From: Bacteroidales bacterium
GTDB taxonomy: Bacteria > Bacteroidota > Bacteroidia > Bacteroidales > UBA10428
Length of the DNA stretch: 64,000 bases
Direction of reading: 5' to 3'
Assembly: GCA_035299085.1 (NCBI GenBank)
Contig: DATGXG010000052.1
Location: 1-64,000 of the forward strand
In this document: piece after piece, positions 17,797 to 26,272 of the stretch
How positions within the stretch are numbered: the first letter of the stretch is position 1
Layout of the letters: every line of letters begins with the position of its first letter
The notes under the pieces: generated by a model
Told to the model about the DNA's origin: nothing
What the model saw: only the letters and a program-made list of their open reading frames with translations
The model's database searches: none
Translations under genes and position numbers: made by a program

Positions 17797-19455
17797 TTAC
17801 GCTTCAACATTGATCCCTATCATTTTTACCTTTCGTTCAAAATCATCCCTGGGCATCAGGGCTTTGTTACGGATGCGTGTTCTATAATTATAAATGGTGT
17901 TCACCGAGTAACGAAGGAAGCTGGCTATTTTAGAACTGTCGGTGACACCCAGCCTGATGAGTGCGAATATACGCAGCTCGGTTGTCAGAAGCTCGTCATT
18001 CTTAATTTCAATCCTTTCGTTTTCAAGCAGAAGGGCATTAAACTGCTCTACAAAATTCGGAAAGAGGTGAAGGAAAGTATTATCAAAATTGCTGTAAAAC
18101 TCTTTCAGTTCGGAATCAAAATAGTGGCTTGATTTCGTTACCTTGAAAAGATCTTCATTTTGTCCTGATGTTACTTTCCTGTGTACGAATTTCCTGAAGT
18201 CATCGAGCTTGTCGATATACGTAGAACACAGGTTCAGGAAGAAACCGATGTGTTCTTCCTTTGTACGGTTCGATTCGAGTAATTCGTGGTTCAGCGATTT
18301 CAGCTGGGCATTTACCCGTATGAGATCCTCATGCAGTTTCTGCATGGTAAGGTTGGCATCCTGTAAACTTTGCCTTGCCTTTGAAAGCCTTTTCATCTGG
18401 CTGTAAAGAAATATACTGGCGATTATAAGCGATATAGCCAAAAGAGTTATTACCAATGCATATAAACGAAGCTGCCGTTGCTGCTTTTCATTTTTAAGGC
18501 GGAAAGACTCGCTGATAAGGGGAAGGATCTTTGAGATCTCCACATACCGGAGCCGTGAATTGTAAAATTTGGCATCCTCAAGGGAATACATGATATAACG
18601 GTAAGCCAGGTCGATATCGTTTTTTTCATACAGGAGCACGGCCAGCAGGGTAAGGGAGACATTGTCCTTCACCGCGTTTTTTATATCCGAAATAGCAGAT
18701 TTGATCAGGTACTTTTCCTCATCGACCGTATTTCCCTGTATCCGGAATGAAATGGCCCTGAGAAAAGCATACAGGGCATAATCTTCGCTTCCTTCCTTAA
18801 CTCCGGAAATGAGGCGTGAATTAATCTTACGCGATTGTTCGAAATCACCTTTGTCCTGTAAGATCGCGGCCTGCCAGCGCAATGATTCTGATGATTTCGG
18901 ATCGAGCAGGGCTACCAGGGTGTCGCGATAGGCGAAGGAAAGGATGTTGTATTTTTCAGCATTTGCCGGTAGGGCACTGTACAGGCCTAATTCAGCATAT
19001 AATTGCTGCATGCATGCATAGTAATCGGTCAGTTGGCCGGGATTGAGATCCTGCTTCTTTACCTGTTTCAACACGTCAAGCGCTTCGAAATACATTCCGG
19101 AACCTGAAAATATCCGGGAAAGAGCGAAGCGTGATTCGTTGATGAGATCCGTGCGTTTCACTGATTCCGCCAGTTCAAGGTTTTTATTCATATAATGAAG
19201 GGCCGAATCGAATTTAAATTTGAGGTATTCTTTGTAAAGAAGTGAGTTTATGGCATAATGCTGCTCGGGCGACTGTTGTTTTGTTTCGAGCAGGGCATAA
19301 AGGCTTTTCAGCCGGCTTTCTTTCTGATGCATGTAAGTTCCGGCTGATTCCATTGTTTTATCCAAAACCTTAAGCAGGGAATCAACTTCGGATTGGCAAA
19401 AGCCTGCGCCGGACGAAAAAATCAGCAGCGTCAAAATTGCAACGGTTCTGAACAT
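17797..19455 (-). CDS. DUF6377-type membrane regulator of the polysaccharide locus
   Basis: A 552-residue protein with signal peptide (residues 1-20), a helical tetratricopeptide-like periplasmic region (about 25-325), one membrane segment (about 331-351), a coiled coil (about 352-398) and a cytoplasmic C-terminus with a helix-turn-helix (about 490-533, LRIFALIRLGVTDSSKIASF, then SVNTIYNYRTRIRNK). This layout matches the SusR-like/DUF6377 regulators next to many Bacteroidota glycan loci, which sense oligosaccharide in the periplasm and activate the operon. It lies directly upstream of SusC on the same strand, so it is the likely regulator of genes 8870-17440. Confidence 0.85.
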   Translation of the reverse strand: MFRTVAILTLLIFSSGAGFCQSEVDSLLKVLDKTMESAGTYMHQKESRLKSLYALLETKQQSPEQHYAINSLLYKEYLKFKFDSALHYMNKNLELAESVKRTDLINESRFALSRIFSGSGMYFEALDVLKQVKKQDLNPGQLTDYYACMQQLYAELGLYSALPANAEKYNILSFAYRDTLVALLDPKSSESLRWQAAILQDKGDFEQSRKINSRLISGVKEGSEDYALYAFLRAISFRIQGNTVDEEKYLIKSAISDIKNAVKDNVSLTLLAVLLYEKNDIDLAYRYIMYSLEDAKFYNSRLRYVEISKILPLISESFRLKNEKQQRQLRLYALVITLLAISLIIASIFLYSQMKRLSKARQSLQDANLTMQKLHEDLIRVNAQLKSLNHELLESNRTKEEHIGFFLNLCSTYIDKLDDFRKFVHRKVTSGQNEDLFKVTKSSHYFDSELKEFYSNFDNTFLHLFPNFVEQFNALLLENERIEIKNDELLTTELRIFALIRLGVTDSSKIASFLRYSVNTIYNYRTRIRNKALMPRDDFERKVKMIGINVEA

Positions 19456-19555
19456 GTTACCGCAGTTTGAAACAAAGATATTTCTATTTTTAAAAGTTTA
19501 GAAGTTTAGTAGTTCAGAAGTTCATGCATTCAGTTCTCCATATCACTTCTTAATT

Positions 19556-19616
19556 CAGACGCTGACAGGCTTCCATAATCCAGACGCTGACAGGTCTTCG
19601 ACGCTGTCAGGTCTTC
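19556..19616. repeat. Three GACGCTGACAGG-type repeat units
   Basis: The word GACGCTG(A/T)CAGGT occurs three times in 60 bases. The same word makes up the arms of the element at 52207-52365 and the in-frame insert in the acetyltransferase at 34587-34653. The gap between the regulator and the CWC gene has nothing else. Confidence 0.7.
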
Positions 19617-19627
19617 CTCCGTACTCC

Positions 19628-19810
19628 CTACTCCCTACTATACTTCCCTAAACACTGGGGGCAAAGGCAATCCTTATAGGTATTCATGATCTCTTTCATC
19701 TCTTTGGCATGAATCCTTACCTTCTCGCACCAGCAGTCATCCTCACCCTGGCAGGTGAAAAACCGGCCACAGGCCGGGCACCGTTTCAACTTACCTTTAT
19801 CTACTTTCAT
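19628..19810 (-). CDS. Cysteine-rich CWC family protein
   Basis: A 60-residue protein with the cysteine pattern CPACG, FTCQG, CWCEK, CLCPQCL, which fits the cysteine-rich CWC family, probably a small zinc-binding protein. Its function is not known. Its ATG overlaps the folB stop codon by four bases (ATGA at 19807-19810), so it is translationally coupled to folB. Confidence 0.8.
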   Translation of the reverse strand: MKVDKGKLKRCPACGRFFTCQGEDDCWCEKVRIHAKEMKEIMNTYKDCLCPQCLGKYSRE

Positions 19811-20166
19811 TTTGTAATGATTACGCTGAACCGGCTCATATGTCCCCCGATAGCGGGATTGAGCTTGGATACGGTAGCGGAGACTTTTTGAATATTTCCC
19901 GACACAGCATATACAGCATCCACAATCCGGGCAGCCAGGTGCTCCAGCAGGTTTGACGGAATGGCCATCTGAGCTTTCACTGCTTCGTATATTTTACTAT
20001 AATCCACTGCATCATCCAGGTTATCCGATTCAGCAGCTTTTGTAATATCGGTATCGATTACCAGGTCAACACTGAACCGTCCACCGATAATCTGTTCCTC
20101 CTTAAAATGGCCATGATGAGCATAAAATTCCAAATTTTTCAATACAAGCTGTCCCATTTCCGGCAT
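19807..20166 (-). CDS. folB: Dihydroneopterin aldolase
   Basis: A 119-residue cytoplasmic enzyme of folate synthesis that splits dihydroneopterin to hydroxymethyl-dihydropterin and glycolaldehyde. Characteristic segments are LKNLEFYAHHGHFKEEQ near the start, VDYSKIYEAV in the middle, and LLEHLAARIVDAV. Length is normal for the family. It is first in a two-gene unit with the CWC protein and divergent from glnS. On the minus strand CAAAAATA at 20183-20190 reads as a perfect TAnnTTTG -7 element. Confidence 0.93.
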   Translation of the reverse strand: MPEMGQLVLKNLEFYAHHGHFKEEQIIGGRFSVDLVIDTDITKAAESDNLDDAVDYSKIYEAVKAQMAIPSNLLEHLAARIVDAVYAVSGNIQKVSATVSKLNPAIGGHMSRFSVIITK

Positions 20167-20268
20167 GATTTTTATACAGATACAAAAATAAACTTTTATT
20201 TACCGGAAATCGGTGATGAGTTTTTTTTACTTTTGTTCGCTTACAAACGCTGTTAATCATTCATATAT

Positions 20269-21957
20269 ATGGACTCCGATAACTCAAAGACGCTTAATTT
20301 TATTGAAGAAATTGTTGAAGAAGACCTTCGGTCAGGTAAAAACGGGAGCAGGATTCATACCAGGTTCCCCCCTGAACCTAACGGTTATATCCATATCGGT
20401 CATGCCAAGGCAATCTGCCTGAGTTTCGGAATAGCCAGGAAATATAATGGAAAATGCAACCTGCGCTTTGATGACACCAACCCGGTTACCGAAGATGTGG
20501 AATATGTCGATTCAATTAAAGAAGATATTCAGTGGCTTGGATTTAACTGGAACGGCGAGGCCCGCTACGCATCCGATTACTTTGACCAGCTTTTTGATTG
20601 GGCTGTTAAGCTCATAAAAATAGGAAAAGCCTATGTAGATGAAGGTTCAGCCGATGACATCTCCGCCGAAAGAGGCACTCCCACACAGGCCGGTAAAGAA
20701 AGCGCCTATCGGAACCGGTCGGTTGAAGAAAACCTGGACCTTTTCATACGCATGAAAAATGGTGAATTTCCCGACGGATCCAAGATCCTCAGGGCAAAGA
20801 TCGACATGACCTCACCGAATATGCATATGAGAGATCCTGTTATGTACAGGATTAAACACGCCCATCATCATCGTACAGGCGATAAATGGTGCATCTATCC
20901 TATGTACGACTGGGCTCACGGGCAGTCGGATTACATTGAAGGCATCACGCATTCATTATGTACCCTTGAGTTTGAAGTCCACAGGCCGTTGTACGACTGG
21001 TGCCTCGACCAGATCGTGGAAGGCGAATACAGACCGCGACAGATTGAATTTGCGCGACTTAACCTGAATTACACCATCATGAGCAAACGCAAAATGCTTC
21101 AGCTGGTGAATGAAAAATATGTGAGCGGCTGGGATGATCCCCGGATGCCCACAATCTGCGGTCTCAGAAGAAGAGGATTCACACCCGAAGCACTCAGGAA
21201 TTTTGCTGAAACCGTAGGCATTGCCAAACGCGAAAATATAATTGAACTGGCCCTCCTGGAACATATTCTCAGGGAAGATCTGAATAAGTCAGCTCGTCGC
21301 GTGATGGTGGTTTCCAATCCCCTGAAAGTGATCCTTGAAAATTACCCTGAAGGAAAAGTGGAATTCATGCAGGCTGAAAACAATCCGGAGGACGAAAGTG
21401 CAGGTTTCCGCGAGATTCCGTTCAGCCGGGAACTTTACATTGAACAGGAAGATTTCATGGAAGATCCCCCGAAGAAATTCTTCAGGTTGTCACCTGGCAA
21501 CGAAGTAAGGCTTAAAAACGGGTATATCATAAAATGCACCGGTGTGGTAAAAGATCCTGCCACTGGAGCCATTCAGTATTTAAAATGCACTTACGATGAA
21601 ACCACCCGCAGTGGTCTTGAAGGTGCCAACCGTAAAGTAAAAGCCACTATACATTGGGTTTCCGCGGCTCATGCCCTGGATGTGGAAGTAAGACTTTATG
21701 ACAGGCTGTTTTCGGTTCCTGATCCGGATGAAGTAGAAGAAGGAAAGGACTGGAAGTCGAACCTGAACCCGGATTCACTTAAAGTAATTACGGCTAAAGC
21801 TGAACCCGGTGTGAAGGAAGCCAAACCGCTTGAAAAATACCAGTTCCAGCGTACCGGATATTTTTGTGTTGACAAAGATTCAACTCCTTCCAAAATCATC
21901 TTCAACCGCACGGTAACGTTGAAGGATGACTGGGCTAAAATAGCTGCAAAGGCTTAG
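20269..21957 (+). CDS. glnS: Glutaminyl-tRNA synthetase
   Basis: A 562-residue class I synthetase that charges tRNA-Gln with glutamine. The nucleotide-binding HIGH sequence is seen in YIHIGHAK (about 43-50), preceded by RFPPEPNG. The second class I motif appears as IMSKRKM (about 270). The C-terminal beta-barrel anticodon-binding domains are complete. ATG 20269 follows a perfect -7 element, TACTTTTG at 20228-20235, without a good -33 box. Its tRNA-Gln(CTG) partner lies 1.2 kb downstream. Its last 23 bases overlap the convergent ada-like gene. Confidence 0.97.
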   Translation: MDSDNSKTLNFIEEIVEEDLRSGKNGSRIHTRFPPEPNGYIHIGHAKAICLSFGIARKYNGKCNLRFDDTNPVTEDVEYVDSIKEDIQWLGFNWNGEARYASDYFDQLFDWAVKLIKIGKAYVDEGSADDISAERGTPTQAGKESAYRNRSVEENLDLFIRMKNGEFPDGSKILRAKIDMTSPNMHMRDPVMYRIKHAHHHRTGDKWCIYPMYDWAHGQSDYIEGITHSLCTLEFEVHRPLYDWCLDQIVEGEYRPRQIEFARLNLNYTIMSKRKMLQLVNEKYVSGWDDPRMPTICGLRRRGFTPEALRNFAETVGIAKRENIIELALLEHILREDLNKSARRVMVVSNPLKVILENYPEGKVEFMQAENNPEDESAGFREIPFSRELYIEQEDFMEDPPKKFFRLSPGNEVRLKNGYIIKCTGVVKDPATGAIQYLKCTYDETTRSGLEGANRKVKATIHWVSAAHALDVEVRLYDRLFSVPDPDEVEEGKDWKSNLNPDSLKVITAKAEPGVKEAKPLEKYQFQRTGYFCVDKDSTPSKIIFNRTVTLKDDWAKIAAKA

Positions 21958-23017
21958 TGGGATCGCTGCAGTGTTCCCGCTCATGGTTAATCAGCCATCG
22001 TTTTCGTTCTAACCCGCCTCCGTAACCGGTGAGTTTACCGTTTGAGCCGATGACCCGGTGACAGGGGATAATAATGGCAATTTTATTAAGTCCGTTGGAC
22101 GCTGCCACGGCCCTTACTGCAGCGGGCATTTGCAGAGTAGTGGCCTGTTCCATATAAGATACCGTTTTTCCGTAGGGGATATCCATCAAAATCGTCCAGA
22201 CCTTCTTCTGGAAATCGCTTCCTATCGGGTCGAGGGGCACATCAAAATGCTGGCGGGTGCCGGCAAAGTATTCTTCGAGTTCTTTTTTAACTTGTCGGGT
22301 GTATTCATTTTCACCCGGGATAATCCGGGCATTCAGTGATTTCTGGAGATCTTTCAGTTCCGTTTCAAGCATCCGCCTGTCGGTGAATTCAAGCATGCAA
22401 ACCCCTTTATCGGTAACGGCAACAAACATCGGTCCAAGGGGAGAAGCCAGCCGGCTTATTAAAATGATTTGTGTTTCAAGACTTTTCATAGGTGATCGGC
22501 CAATATATTTCTTAAAAGTATAACCAAAACCGCTTAATGATTCGTAACCCGAATCGAAAGCCGAATGGGTAATTTTCGTGCCTGTTTTGAGTTCGGTAAA
22601 GGCGTTGTTGATCCGGTACATACGCTGGTAGGCGTGGAAAGTCATGCCGTAGTTTTTCAAAAACCAGCGTCTGATTTGTTCGGGGCGGATATTGTTTTCC
22701 CTGAGCATATAATCGGGTATCTTTTGTTTGGGGTTTGAGCGGATGAGGTGAAGTGCCTGTTTAACCGGTTCGGGTGATTCAAAGGCGTTTTCAGCGGGAC
22801 GGCAGATTTTGCAGGGCCGGTATCCGTGGTCAAAAGCATCCTTGACCGAAGTGAAGAACTCAATGTTTTCCGGCTTGGGCTTACGGGCTCGGCAGTTCGC
22901 AATGCAAAAGACCGAAGTGGTTTTAACCCCGGCGTAGAAGATGCCGATATAGCTGTCGTCGCGGTTAAAGAGGGCCGTATAGTAGGTGTCGATTGTTTTC
23001 TTATCCGTCACGAGCAT
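21935..23017 (-). CDS. ada: Bifunctional Ada-type DNA repair protein and regulator
   Basis: A 360-residue protein with the full Ada order: N-terminal zinc domain (about 1-80; Cys38, Cys42, then CKICR), AraC-type helix-turn-helix (about 85-185), and methylated-DNA-protein cysteine methyltransferase (about 190-350) with the active cysteine in IIPCHRVIG. In Escherichia coli the first domain takes methyl groups from phosphotriesters and turns the protein into an activator; the C-terminal domain repairs O6-methylguanine. The 3' end overlaps glnS by 23 bases in a tail-to-tail arrangement. Confidence 0.92.
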   Translation of the reverse strand: MLVTDKKTIDTYYTALFNRDDSYIGIFYAGVKTTSVFCIANCRARKPKPENIEFFTSVKDAFDHGYRPCKICRPAENAFESPEPVKQALHLIRSNPKQKIPDYMLRENNIRPEQIRRWFLKNYGMTFHAYQRMYRINNAFTELKTGTKITHSAFDSGYESLSGFGYTFKKYIGRSPMKSLETQIILISRLASPLGPMFVAVTDKGVCMLEFTDRRMLETELKDLQKSLNARIIPGENEYTRQVKKELEEYFAGTRQHFDVPLDPIGSDFQKKVWTILMDIPYGKTVSYMEQATTLQMPAAVRAVAASNGLNKIAIIIPCHRVIGSNGKLTGYGGGLERKRWLINHEREHCSDPTKPLQLF

Positions 23018-23098
23018 ATTCCTTAATCTTTAATCCTGATGTAAAATTGAGGAATAAAAAGAGGCTGAGCAACCGAAAAACAAACAAGTAATTTTTCT

Positions 23099-23129
23099 TT
23101 TGGGAATTCAAAATTACTTTATACTTTTG
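23099..23129 (+). promoter_or_regulatory. Promoter of tRNA-Gln
   Basis: TTTG at 23099-23102, 19 bases, then TACTTTTG at 23122-23129. Both boxes and the spacing fit the Bacteroidota consensus exactly, and the mature tRNA begins 20 bases after the -7 element. Confidence 0.75.
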
Positions 23130-23148
23130 CGTCTCTTAAAAAAGTTAC

Positions 23149-23222
23149 TGCCCTGTAGTGTAATTGGCTAACACGTCTGACTCTGGATCAGAAGAGTCTA
23201 GGTTCGAGTCCTAGCAGGGCAA
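23149..23222 (+). tRNA. tRNA-Gln (CTG)
   Basis: A 74-base cloverleaf: acceptor stem TGCCCTG with CAGGGCA, anticodon stem TCTGA/TCAGA with loop CTCTGGA giving anticodon CTG, T-arm CTAGG-TTCGAGT-CCTAG. CCA is not encoded. It has its own promoter and terminator. The DNA beyond it (about 23270-26280) is AT-rich and accessory, so the gene may mark an insertion site. Confidence 0.96.
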
Positions 23223-23236
23223 CAGAAACATGAGAT

Positions 23237-23268
23237 AAGCGCTTGAAAATCAAGCGCTTTTTGTTTTT
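23237..23268 (+). terminator. Terminator of tRNA-Gln
   Basis: AAGCGCTTGA-AAA-TCAAGCGCTT is a perfect 10-base-pair stem followed by TTTGTTTTT, 14 bases after the tRNA. Confidence 0.9.
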
Positions 23269-23335
23269 GTGGTGGCAAAGTTGGTGGCAAATTATATAGT
23301 ATAACTCCAATTGTCAAGAATTAAATTGAAATTTT

Positions 23336-24733
23336 TTACTTTTTAATTATTTTGGCTTCAAAGTTTAAAGAATCATTGAATAGGTGAATGATGTATAGAC
23401 CGGCTTTAAGGAAAGTCAGATCGATTGTGTTTAAGCCCTTTTCAAGGGATTTGGATAAAACCGGCTTCCCGTTCAAGTCATATATAATCATATTGTTCTT
23501 AACTTCCAATTCAATATAAATAAGTGAATTTGATATGTTGGGATAAAGGTTTATAACACATTTTGGTATATCATTATTACTAATAGTATTTATTGGAAAA
23601 TATTCATAAGATTTGTTCCTAACAACCCAATTATTATCTTCATTAAAATCATAAAAAATAGTGCAATTGAGCTTTTTGACATCATCATAACTACAAGCCG
23701 TTTTATTAGCTACTTCCCATATTGAGTTTCGAAACATATAATGTAGTTCAAGAATAAGGTTGCCTTTCTCATCGTATTCATATTCGACCTTATCCCAATA
23801 ATCCCAGCGATTATTCGATACGTTCCATAAATATCCAAACTGAAGTTTATGTAGTTTACCTTCAAAATTCTTATACTCAATTTTTGAGGCATAATAACCA
23901 TTATACCAAGATTGGTAACATTGTTCAATAAGATTACCCTTATCATCACTAATTTCTGAATAAACGTCATAAAGAATCCATTCAGATAATTGTTCATTCC
24001 AAGATTTTGTTGTGTCCACATATAAACGACCATCATCAAAATTTGAATATTTTTTATCTTTAATCCAAGTTGATAAATCATAATCCCAATGTGAACATAT
24101 TGATGTACTATCAAATTGATTGATAAATATTTCAAATCTGTTTTCTGAAATTACAAACCAAAAGTTAGAAATATTATCCTTTTGATAGGTAGTCTCAAAA
24201 AATACTTCTGAAGAATCACGGTTAAATACTATTTTTTGATAGAGGAACCACACATTCTTTATAGTATCCCAATTTGAAATATATTGGGTACTTAAGTTAC
24301 CATAATCATCATATTCAAAATTAGATTTAAATTTACCTTTCCAGTTGTTTTGGAAAATATCCCACTCAAAACAAGTGTAAACAGTATTCTTACCACATTG
24401 ATTCCATTCACGATCTTCCCTAAAATTTCCCCTCCACTTTTTTCTGATATCGTCCCACAAATAATAGGCTTCCATTTTTACCTTGCCATCTTGATTCCAA
24501 TTGTATACTACTTTCGTATTCGGAATTGAATCTTTATTGGTCAAGAATGTATAATATACGCATGAATCAGGCTTTTCAGAAGGAAAGCTTTGATTAGTTG
24601 AGTTTGTATTAGATTTAAAATTATTATAATGTAAGTGGTGGAAGTTATCAGGCTTTTTCACTTGAGCATTTAAGATACAATCTATTGAAAGCAATGAGAT
24701 AACTGAGAAAAAGTAAACAATTGAAATTTTCAT
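23336..24733 (-). CDS. Secreted repeat protein with type IX sorting domain
   Basis: A 465-residue exported protein, family not recognised. It has a signal peptide (about 1-23, ending LNAQ). The body (about 55-385) is made of roughly ten repeats of about 30 residues, with a pattern like Y-D-x-x-G-N-L, then a strand, then W-D-x-x-x-x-x-W, rich in Trp, Tyr and Asn. It resembles in style the YD and MORN-like beta-repeats. The end (about 390-465) is a type IX secretion sorting domain (LYPNISN, LNTIDLTFLKAGLYIIHL, KIIKK). It is much more AT-rich than its flanks and belongs to the insert behind tRNA-Gln. A surface or adhesin role is a guess. Confidence 0.7.
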   Translation of the reverse strand: MKISIVYFFSVISLLSIDCILNAQVKKPDNFHHLHYNNFKSNTNSTNQSFPSEKPDSCVYYTFLTNKDSIPNTKVVYNWNQDGKVKMEAYYLWDDIRKKWRGNFREDREWNQCGKNTVYTCFEWDIFQNNWKGKFKSNFEYDDYGNLSTQYISNWDTIKNVWFLYQKIVFNRDSSEVFFETTYQKDNISNFWFVISENRFEIFINQFDSTSICSHWDYDLSTWIKDKKYSNFDDGRLYVDTTKSWNEQLSEWILYDVYSEISDDKGNLIEQCYQSWYNGYYASKIEYKNFEGKLHKLQFGYLWNVSNNRWDYWDKVEYEYDEKGNLILELHYMFRNSIWEVANKTACSYDDVKKLNCTIFYDFNEDNNWVVRNKSYEYFPINTISNNDIPKCVINLYPNISNSLIYIELEVKNNMIIYDLNGKPVLSKSLEKGLNTIDLTFLKAGLYIIHLFNDSLNFEAKIIKK

Positions 24734-25174
24734 GGAAGTTGAAATTTTAATAAATATGATAATATATCTATTGTTAAGACAATCCTAAAAAAACCTATAT
24801 ATATAAAATTTAATTTATTAGTTTTTATTAAAGCCATTTCAAGCCAATAAATTTTCATTTGTTAAAATAAGAAAAAGTTTCAGACTAGAAGAAGATAATC
24901 TGTGAGCAATTCAATTTTTAGAAATTGCTCTACGGGCAAATTATAACTCTTATCAAAATGGAGGGAAAGCTAACCACTATGAATATTGTTAAACAACTAA
25001 TCCGGTTATCACAAAACGGAGAAAGTAAACAAGGGATATATATTTTGAATTGAATCTGATTAAGTTCAATATAAGGATGATCTATCTTGGCCTTATCTTA
25101 TTAGTTTATAAGTTTATAAGAATTGTTTTGATAAATTTATTTATCTTTATAATTCGCATAAAACAATATTACAG
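24734..25174. other. AT-rich gene-poor spacer
   Basis: 441 bases, clearly more AT-rich than the core regions. Apart from a transposase-like scrap (24958-25053), it holds one hairpin, GAGCAATT (24904-24911) with AATTGCTC (24923-24930). No further gene or promoter could be supported. Confidence 0.5.
24958..25053 (+). pseudogene. Possible remnant of an IS21-type transposase N-terminus
   Basis: A 31-codon reading frame whose second half, MNIVKQLIRLSQNGESKQGI, resembles the first helix of IS21 IstA-type transposases (pattern: hydrophobic, then I-x-R-L-x-x-x-G-x-S-x-x-x-I). It is broken by a stop just where the helix-turn-helix should continue. The match is short, so this is tentative; if right, it marks past mobile-element activity in the insert. 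Confidence 0.35.
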
Positions 25175-26272
25175 ATGAAAATTTCCAACCCTACCTATAA
25201 CATCTTTATTTCCTATCCAAGTAGCGAATTGGTAATTGTCACTCAATTTTATGAGATACTGACAAATCTAAATTATAATGTTTTCCTTGATACTAACTCG
25301 TTACAATGCGGAGATAAATGGCGGGAACAAATTACTAAGGCTCAGAAACGGTCCTCCATTACTCTTATCCTTATTTCTGAAGAATCAGCAAAATCTCATT
25401 ATCAGCAAGAAGAGATAATATTAGCTATTGAATTAATGCAAAATTCAAATCATAAAATTATCCCAATATATTATATATCAGATAAAAGTTTTAAGGAGAT
25501 TATTCCATTTGGCCTTCATTCTATTCAAGGAATCATTGTTCAAAAAGATTCTATAAGTTCATTCAATAATGGATGCATTAAGTTGAAGAAATTATTGCAG
25601 GAACAAATAAGAAACCCTAAAGGAATTAAACTTAAGAGCAAAAGCTCATTTTATAGTGGTGAAGAATTTATTTTTCAAAAAGATCCTCATTTTAAGGAAA
25701 AAGCGGCTTTTAATTTTACACAAAATCTATCGGCTTTCTTCAATTCTCAATTATTTACAACCATTTTTAATTCTACAATGATTTATGTTGATATTGATCG
25801 TTTTGGAGCAATAAATCAGAAATATGGAAACATTTGCGGTGATACGGTTATAAGTGAAATACTCCAAATTATGCATCTCGCTTTTAATCGGGAGAATGAA
25901 ATCAATAATAACGTTTTTATCAACAGAATTTGTGGTGATCAATTTGTCATTTGTCTGTTAAACTTTTCTGATGATCTGATTCAAGTTTATACAAATAATT
26001 TATTGAATAATATCAGAACCTATAATTGGGATAGTGTTACGTATTCTTTATTTGTAACGGTCAGTATTGGGGTCGCTAAGATTATTGTGAATAAACGAAT
26101 TGTCGATTCTTCTGATATGGATTTCAATCCACTGATAAATGAATCTATGCAGAGATCAATGGCTTGCTGTCAAATATGTAAAAGACAAGGTGGTAATATT
26201 ATTAATTATGCACCAGCCGTAACATGTTCCAATTTAGTTAGCTCCTATAATTGGTATTATGATCTGTCGTAA
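25175..26272 (+). CDS. TIR domain fused to a divergent GGDEF nucleotide-cyclase-like domain
   Basis: A 365-residue cytoplasmic protein without signal peptide or membrane segment. Residues about 8-140 are a TIR domain: YNIFISYPSSE strand, FLDT strand, WREQI helix, LILISEESAKS, then HYQQEEI. Aligned to the usual S-x-W-C-x-x-E pattern of TIR NAD-hydrolases, Glu80 takes the catalytic position. Residues about 195-348 are a GGDEF-type domain: metal-binding VDIDRF (205-210), KYGNICGD (217-223), the signature loop RICGDQF (251-257), VTVSIGVA, and a closing helix with KRQGGN. The canonical G-G-D/E-E-F is C-G-D-Q-F here: the metal-binding Asp255 is kept but the following Glu is Gln. No RxxD inhibitory site precedes it. 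It could be a nucleotide sensor that triggers NAD depletion, or an atypical synthase. No partner gene is adjacent. It lies in AT-rich accessory DNA behind tRNA-Gln. Confidence 0.8.
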   Translation: MKISNPTYNIFISYPSSELVIVTQFYEILTNLNYNVFLDTNSLQCGDKWREQITKAQKRSSITLILISEESAKSHYQQEEIILAIELMQNSNHKIIPIYYISDKSFKEIIPFGLHSIQGIIVQKDSISSFNNGCIKLKKLLQEQIRNPKGIKLKSKSSFYSGEEFIFQKDPHFKEKAAFNFTQNLSAFFNSQLFTTIFNSTMIYVDIDRFGAINQKYGNICGDTVISEILQIMHLAFNRENEINNNVFINRICGDQFVICLLNFSDDLIQVYTNNLLNNIRTYNWDSVTYSLFVTVSIGVAKIIVNKRIVDSSDMDFNPLINESMQRSMACCQICKRQGGNIINYAPAVTCSNLVSSYNWYYDLS

